Positions 46,877 through 50,809 of a stretch of 50,809 bases of DNA are shown one piece after another (the stretch's first letter is position 1; each line of letters starts with the position of its first letter). The position numbers were made by a program, and so were the translations under genes. The notes beneath the pieces were generated by a model. The model had not been told where the DNA came from, did not search any database, and saw only the letters and a program-made list of their open reading frames with translations. This DNA comes from Akkermansia muciniphila. GTDB lineage: Bacteria; Verrucomicrobiota; Verrucomicrobiia; Limisphaerales; UBA9464. The stretch is taken from the NCBI GenBank assembly GCA_945898055.1, contig CAMDGV010000033.1, positions 1-50,809 on the forward strand, given 5' to 3'.

Positions 46877-48313
46877 ATGGACGAATTATTGCGAGAGAAC
46901 TGCTTTTTTTGTAGAATTCCTATTTTAATGAAGTGTTCCCCTCCCCATCAAAAAAGCAATTTCCTTTCGGTAAAGTCCATCACCGACTATTTATCAATGA
47001 TCGGCTTTAATGGTTTGGTCGCGATTATCTCGTTCGGCACAACAAGTGTGCTGCTAAAACTATTGGGGAAAGAGTCTTACGGAGAGATTGTCAGCCTTAC
47101 CAGCACCAGCCTGTTTCTGGCCCTTTTGGGCACAGACTGGACCGTTCAGGCGTTGTTAAGGTATGGGACCGAAGAATTTCTGAATGTGGGCCAAATCAAC
47201 CAGTTCTTCTGGAACAGGCTATGGATCGCCTTCTCAGCGGTTCTACTGATCACTCTGACATCGCCCATTTGGGGACTGTTTCTCAAAAACTTCATTGGCC
47301 TGACTATTCAAGGCTTGATCTTTATCCTGTGTTACCTGCCCTCGCAGGTCTATTGGTCGCACCTGCAGCGCGTCATGCCCGCCATAAGTCACCATCGCCT
47401 GCTTTATCCACTGCTATCGCTTGAGCGATCAATAGTACTAGTTACAATCGGTGTTTTATATATCACTGGGCAGCTTAGCGTTATCTATGTCTTACCTGGA
47501 TATGTTTTGGGAAGTATCTCTGCCGCTTGTGTGGCGACTTGGTTGGTTCGTCACCAGATCGGTCGGCCTCGACGCCCGGATTGGCCCACATGCCAGAAAA
47601 TCCTGAAATTTTCGTGGCCAATGATACCCACAGTTGCCACCGGCCTTTTAAGCACAAATATGCTGGATTATCTGATTATTCAGAGATATGTCGGAAAGGC
47701 GGAACTTGGGCTTTATGCTTTGGCAGTGCAAATATCCGGCATGGTGCAGCAGATCCCTCAGGTGGCAGGCCAATTGGTGGGCCCACGCTATATCGCCATG
47801 CGAATCAGAAACGAGACGCCTAGCCTGACCCATTTCATCCAGAAAAAGGTCACACCAGCACTTTGGGTCTGGTCGATGTGCTGTCTTTTCGGATCAATTC
47901 TGTTATCGTGGCAGGGTCCAAACTGGCTCCCGAAAAATTACATGATGTTGACAGATCTGATCTGGCCACTGGCAGCAGTGACATCGATTGTACCCCTCTG
48001 GTACATAGTGTGGTCACCTTTACTTACAGCCTATGAGCAGCTACGCGTGGTGATGTGGTCATCAGTGGTGGCAGGGGTGGTGAACTTGTTGGCGAATTTA
48101 ATTCTGATACCTCAATTTGGGGTGGTCGGCTCGGCTTGGGCCACGGTTCTGGCGTTTTCATCGGCAATTCTGTGTACAGAAGTGATGATTCGATTCAAAG
48201 GCATCCGCACCCTCCCGGCGTTAGGCTGGCTTATATATCTGCCGATGCTTATCCTGAGTTTAATCAGTATCCTCATGACTTTCAGACATGGACCTCTGAC
48301 CTTGAACAGGTAG
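46877..48313 (+). CDS. Oligosaccharide flippase (Wzx / polysaccharide biosynthesis family)
   Basis: About 478 aa from ATG 46877, or 461 from ATG 46928; neither has a clear Shine-Dalgarno. A longer reading from 46781 would begin inside the insertion sequence and is rejected. About 12 to 14 transmembrane helices; the N-terminus (ITDYLSMIGFNGLVAIISFG) and WSFPMIPT-like KFSWPMIPTVATGLLSTNML motif are typical of MOP-superfamily flippases that move undecaprenyl-linked sugars across the inner membrane. It stands alone between mobile elements with no glycosyltransferase nearby, unlike normal surface-polysaccharide clusters, which suggests transfer or rearrangement. Confidence 0.88.
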   Translation: MDELLRENCFFCRIPILMKCSPPHQKSNFLSVKSITDYLSMIGFNGLVAIISFGTTSVLLKLLGKESYGEIVSLTSTSLFLALLGTDWTVQALLRYGTEEFLNVGQINQFFWNRLWIAFSAVLLITLTSPIWGLFLKNFIGLTIQGLIFILCYLPSQVYWSHLQRVMPAISHHRLLYPLLSLERSIVLVTIGVLYITGQLSVIYVLPGYVLGSISAACVATWLVRHQIGRPRRPDWPTCQKILKFSWPMIPTVATGLLSTNMLDYLIIQRYVGKAELGLYALAVQISGMVQQIPQVAGQLVGPRYIAMRIRNETPSLTHFIQKKVTPALWVWSMCCLFGSILLSWQGPNWLPKNYMMLTDLIWPLAAVTSIVPLWYIVWSPLLTAYEQLRVVMWSSVVAGVVNLLANLILIPQFGVVGSAWATVLAFSSAILCTEVMIRFKGIRTLPALGWLIYLPMLILSLISILMTFRHGPLTLNR

Positions 48314-48388
48314 TTCATCAACTGAAGTTGGGAACTTGCTGCAACTAACGGTGCATTCACGAGTTCTCGGTGAATGGGCTGAACTACC
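48309..48388. other. Branched inverted-repeat structure after the flippase gene
   Basis: Outer arms GGTAGTTCA (48309-48317) and TGAACTACC (48380-48388) are exact inverted repeats and enclose a CATTCAC/GTGAATG hairpin (48354-48376, 9-nt loop) and a small CAACT/AGTTG hairpin. The first arm overlaps the flippase stop codon. It could fold as a three-way structure in RNA or single-stranded DNA. There is no T-run, so it is not a standard terminator. Confidence 0.5.
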
Positions 48389-48415
48389 AAACCAAAAGAG
48401 TTCAGAAAGCAGGGG

Positions 48416-48820
48416 GTGTCTAAAGAACTGGTAGTGCAAGGGCGCCGGATGAAATCTGAGGAAGTGGAGTGGTTACGGGGATGGATTGAGGAGCATCCCG
48501 GGTGGAGCCTTCAGCGGATCGCAGATAAATTGTGCCAGCAGTGGGGACGGGTGGACGCTCAGGGACGGCTGAAGGATTTTGCGGCACGTAGTCTCCTGCT
48601 CAAACTCGGAGGGCTGGGACGGATCTGTTTGCCGCCCCTGCAACTCCATCAACGGCGTAAACGGTCTGCGGCACCGACATGAGCGGACTGGGTGGAACTC
48701 GCGGCGTGGACGGCGCGCCTAGAGGAGATTGAGCCGGTGCGTCTGGAGGCGGTGGAGGCGGTGGAGGCGGTGGAGGCAGGCCGGCGGGCCGGCGGCCAAG
48801 CGCTGGGGATTTTACTGTAA
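48416..48820 (+). pseudogene. N-terminal remnant of a DruA-like (DUF4338) protein
   Basis: The frame starts MSKELVVQGRRMKSEEVEWL (GTG 48416), then WSLQRIADKLCQQWG, GRLKDFAARSLLLKLGGLG and LPPLQLHQRR. A TGA at 48680-48682 interrupts it, and the same frame continues with LEEIEPVRLEAVEAVEAVEA to a TAA at 48818-48820 that lies in the IS66 end. This follows the order of DruA/DUF4338 proteins (winged-helix start, a linker, then PLxL-V, before the YHYLG core, which is lost). Such proteins occur as transposase-linked genes and in Druantia defence. Here it was cut off by the IS66 derivative. A 9-bp repeat (GGTGGAGGC, about four times, 48744-48778) expands the Val-Glu-Ala run. Confidence 0.55.
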
Positions 48821-48887
48821 GCGTGCGCCCAACCCCATGGTTCCCAATTCGTCCCGCTTGGGTGTCGCCTGCGCGAATGAACTCAAT

Positions 48888-48938
48888 TGTACAACGACGA
48901 TTATTATTCCCAGGGGGAAGAATAATTGTCGTTGTACA
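48888..48938. repeat. 51-bp hairpin mini-element with 6-bp flanking duplication
   Basis: Arms of 24 bp, TGTACAACGACG... at the left and ...GTCGTTGTACA at the right, pair with two mismatches around a 3-nt loop. CTCAAT stands on both sides (48882-48887 and 48939-48944). The same IS66 region at 2911-2916 and 8491-8496 has a single ATTGAG (the same site in reverse) and no insert. This is the pattern left by a transposition event. Confidence 0.8.
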
Positions 48939-49249
48939 CTCAATGGTACCGTCTCGGAAGCTTCGTGGTCTTTGCTGAAATCCAACTGCGGATCGCTGAA
49001 TCTAAAAGCTCGGGACTCTCGAAGGCTGAGTTTGCTGCGAGATTGGGTGTTGGTCCTCTCTCGATGGATCGCTGGCTACGGATCACTCAGCCAAGCCAGC
49101 CACCGTAGCCAACCCAGTCCATCGCCCCCCTAAACAGTCAGGCCTTCGTTCCCGTGCTCTGCACGCCGTCCGCCTCGGCGAGTTCCGCCGACTGGCCGGA
49201 AATTGTTGCCCCATCCGGTGGGGCCCTCAACATTGCCGTCCATTCTTGA
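48926..49249 (+). pseudogene. IS66 accessory protein TnpA, amber-interrupted
   Basis: The frame reads LRIAESKSSGLSKAEFAARL and VGPLSMDRWLRITQP, the helix-turn-helix of TnpA, then TAG at 49106-49108, and continues in the same frame with FVPVLCTPSASASSADWPEI and VAPSGGALNIAVHS to TGA at 49247. The second part matches the C-terminal FVPV...EIV.PSG pattern of IS66 TnpA. The 5' end has been altered by the hairpin insertion; the only start now is a TTG within the hairpin. Confidence 0.65.
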
Positions 49250-49261
49250 TATTCTTCCCAG

Positions 49262-49627
49262 ATGCTGAGCTTTCTCTCCAACACTCGGGTCGATCTCGCG
49301 GCCGGTCAGACCGATCTTCGCAAGTCCTTCGATCCGCTGGCCGAGGTTGTTCGCGGGTCGCTGCAAGTGGATCCTCTTTCGGGTCACCTTTTTGTCTTCA
49401 GCAAGCAGCGTCGTCATCGGGTTAAAATTCTTTTCTGGGATAAGTCGGGTGGGTGGCTTTGCGCTCAGCGCCTCGAATCAGGTACGCTGGGCTGGCCTAG
49501 CTCGGCGGATGAAGTTTTGAAGTTGCTGCGGATGGTCTCGGCGACACAGCCGCGCTCCGGCGGCGGGCGTTCGGAGCGCGACTGTGCTGAAAGCCAGTCG
49601 CACAATATTGAATCAGAGGAGGAGTGA
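49262..49627 (+). CDS. tnpB: IS66 accessory protein TnpB
   Basis: 121 aa. The family core is complete: VDLAAGQTDLRKSFDPLAEV, VDPLSGHLFVFSKQRRHRVK, ILFWDKSGGWLCAQRLESGT, then WPSSADEVLKLL. The C-terminus after residue about 88 departs from the family where a REP-like hairpin starts, so the tail is replaced. It starts 13 nt after tnpA. Without tnpC the element cannot move by itself; TnpB alone has no known activity. Confidence 0.85.
   Translation: MLSFLSNTRVDLAAGQTDLRKSFDPLAEVVRGSLQVDPLSGHLFVFSKQRRHRVKILFWDKSGGWLCAQRLESGTLGWPSSADEVLKLLRMVSATQPRSGGGRSERDCAESQSHNIESEEE
49545..49586. repeat. REP-like GC-rich hairpin in the 3' end of tnpB
   Basis: Arms CACAGCCGCGCTCCG (49545-49559) and CGGAGCGCGACTGTG (49572-49586) pair over 15 positions with one mismatch, loop of 12. 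It sits exactly where tnpB loses family similarity and where tnpC is missing, so its arrival may have accompanied the deletion. Its form resembles REP/RAYT-mobilised repeats. Confidence 0.6.
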
Positions 49628-49793
49628 GAAAAATCGACGGGACTTTGGTCGATCTTTCGCCCTCACCTTCGATCGTGGAATATTCTACTTTCGGCAACTA
49701 GGGAACCATGGGGTTTGGCGTACGCTTACTTTCCAAAAACTAGTTACGGATTCTTTGAGGATCGATTTTTGGATTTCTTAATTCGACAGGTTT

Positions 49794-50809
49794 TTAGGGT
49801 TTCAAGTTAGGTTCGGTTAACTTGAGAAGAGCATTTGAGGTAGGGGCGATCACACGCTGCCGTTCGCCACTGGGCCAGTAGACTTCAACAAAGTCGATTA
49901 CCTTGGAATCGCCCAACCCGAAATAAAGCGGAAGCGAGCTTTGGGCGAGGTAACCGGATTTACCGTCATGAAACTGAGTGAGTGTCCGGCCTTCGAATTG
50001 AACGAGAACCTTTGCGCCCAAGCCATCGCGGTTGGACCGAGTGCCTTGGAGTTGGACTTTTAAAAAATGGAGTTCTCGACGTTGGCTCAAGTTACTGATC
50101 AACACTTGAGGCGCATCATTAAATTCGCCGATGACCACGTCGAGATCGCCATCATTGTCCAAATCGAGAAAGACAGAGGATCGACGAGACAGACTCCCCG
50201 GAATAGCGATTACGCCGGATTTTCCTTGGCACAAGTTGTTGGTGCGATCGTTGCCAGAGCAGTCGAGCGTGAAAAATTCTTTCCCCAATCGCCCACCCGC
50301 ACGCGGTTCGATTCCAAGCATGAATTCGGCATCAAAGAACCGTTTGCCGGATTCATTAAGGAGAACTGAGTTAATGGCGTATCGGAACGGGTACCCCATT
50401 CCGGCAGTGATTAGGAGATCGTCGTAACCGTCTGCATTTAAATCCCCCGAACTGATTCCCCAAGGCCAATAGGTTTCGACTCCGATTTGATCGGAAATCT
50501 CTTTGAATTTCCCGTGACCTAAATTCTGGTAGAAAGCATTACCAAAAATGTTATTCGATGAGCCTTGCAGATAAGCCTCGGTCCATTGCATGGCACAGTA
50601 AGCTTGGCTCTTCTTTTTTTCTATGTCCGGTCGGAATCCTAGGGCTTCTTCGGTTTGTTGGCGGGTCATATCTGAGTGCATATCAGTCACGAACAAGTCG
50701 GCCAAACCATCTTGGTTAAAATCGAAGAATTTGACGCCAGTCGATCCCCAAGGTGTTTTGGGGAAGTAAGTGGCGGTTCGGTCTAGGAACCCTTTTCCAC
50801 CCTGATTTT
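49794..50809 (-). CDS. CRTAC1-family protein, C-terminal part (5' end outside the window)
   Basis: The frame is open from 49794 through the window edge, reading about 338 residues. FG-GAP/VCBS calcium-loop motifs are visible: FDFNQDGLADLFVTDMHSDM, GDLNADGYDDLLITAGMGY and DLDNDGDLDVVIGEF. The ASPIC/UnbV domain ends the protein (DGLGAKVLVQFEGRTLTQFH, LPLYFGLGDSKVIDFVEVYW). The layout is like the protein at 4806 but it is clearly a different paralog. A TTG at 50705 is not the start, because family sequence continues upstream (FLDRTATYFPKTPWGSTGVK). Probably exported. Confidence 0.9.
   Translation of the reverse strand, partial: NQGGKGFLDRTATYFPKTPWGSTGVKFFDFNQDGLADLFVTDMHSDMTRQQTEEALGFRPDIEKKKSQAYCAMQWTEAYLQGSSNNIFGNAFYQNLGHGKFKEISDQIGVETYWPWGISSGDLNADGYDDLLITAGMGYPFRYAINSVLLNESGKRFFDAEFMLGIEPRAGGRLGKEFFTLDCSGNDRTNNLCQGKSGVIAIPGSLSRRSSVFLDLDNDGDLDVVIGEFNDAPQVLISNLSQRRELHFLKVQLQGTRSNRDGLGAKVLVQFEGRTLTQFHDGKSGYLAQSSLPLYFGLGDSKVIDFVEVYWPSGERQRVIAPTSNALLKLTEPNLKP

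Larger units (their letters stand above)
48817..49729 (+). mobile_element. 913-bp IS66 derivative lacking tnpC
   Basis: The terminal repeats are 29 bp: 48817-48845 begins GTAAGCGTGCGCCCAACCCC, and 49701-49729 is its inverse, ending GGCGTACGCTTAC, with two mismatches between the two. GTAA ends are standard for IS66. Inside are a tnpA frame with one amber codon, an apparently open tnpB, and no tnpC. The 8-bp flanks (ATTTTACT and TTTCCAAA) do not match, so no target duplication survives. The left end interrupts the DruA-like gene. A 51-bp hairpin element and a REP-like hairpin are nested in it. Confidence 0.8.

Noticed and set aside
48744-48778. Short tandem GGTGGAGGC units as a possible CRISPR or satellite
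   Set aside because: The units are 9 bp without spacers and code for Val-Glu-Ala in the DruA-like frame, so this is slippage within a broken gene.
45578-49249. Reassignment of TAG as a sense codon in this genome
   Set aside because: moaE (17642-17644) ends with TAG at its natural C-terminus, so TAG is a working stop. Decay of mobile genes is the simpler reading.
48809-49737. 8-bp target duplication expected for IS66
   Set aside because: The flanks ATTTTACT and TTTCCAAA do not match, so no duplication is claimed; the element was probably reshaped by recombination.

Overview
The window looks like a chromosome segment from a Verrucomicrobiota bacterium. The evidence is the mix of families: a Minf_1886-type small protein, a paired DUF1501 and PSD1/planctomycete-cytochrome cluster, a prepilin-like protein with an H-X9-DG C-terminus, CRTAC1/ASPIC-UnbV proteins, a PqaA-like protein, an LptF/LptG-type permease (so an LPS outer membrane) and few clear Shine-Dalgarno sequences. 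The assignment rests on gene content only. No tRNA, rRNA or CRISPR array was seen.

Layout. 1-2.4 kb is the edge of a mobile region: the start of an IS21 istB, an istA tail, a frameshifted small gene, a gene cut after 34 codons, and an intact hipBA toxin-antitoxin pair preceded by three evenly spaced palindromes. 2.4-8.6 kb holds an amino-acid permease, a CRTAC1 lipoprotein and a pseudopilin, separated by decayed ends of an IS66-family element. 8.6-13.3 kb is a minus-strand block (leuS, a small membrane ORF, a Minf_1886-family gene, cysN). 13.4-17.6 kb has a Gfo/Idh/MocA oxidoreductase, a small c-type cytochrome lipoprotein and a plus-strand run of ftsB-like, dimeric dUTPase, hpt, moaD and moaE. 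17.7-22.9 kb is an SGNH hydrolase / PSD1 / DUF1501 cluster. 23.4-28.9 kb has a NanA/DapA-family lyase, a MoxR ATPase, metG and xylA. 29.2-31.0 kb is the ribosomal cluster rpsP-khpA-trmD-rplS (rimM is not there) with a strong terminator. 31.4-41.8 kb is ordinary chromosome: an N6-adenine methyltransferase, an outer-membrane transporter-like protein, UbiA, PqaA-like, a fumarase alpha chain, an LptF-like permease, a GAF histidine kinase and SppA.

From 41.9 to 49.7 kb the segment is again heavily reworked: an IS66 tnpC fragment with its right end, a large secreted discoidin/beta-propeller protein, a 1,265-bp insertion sequence whose transposase frame carries two in-frame amber codons, a lone polysaccharide flippase, a DruA-like (DUF4338) remnant, and a 913-bp tnpC-less IS66 derivative. 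That derivative carries a 51-bp hairpin insertion flanked by a 6-bp repeat. The window closes inside a second CRTAC1 protein.

The observations most worth following are: (1) three hipBA operator-like palindromes whose centres are exactly 49 bp apart, the nearest overlapping the antitoxin ribosome-binding site; (2) a 51-bp near-perfect hairpin that behaves like a tiny transposable element, with CTCAAT duplicated on both sides in one IS66 copy and the unoccupied site present in two other copies; and (3) the dispersal of IS66 ends through the window, including two ends abutted over 6 bp right before the start codon of a permease.
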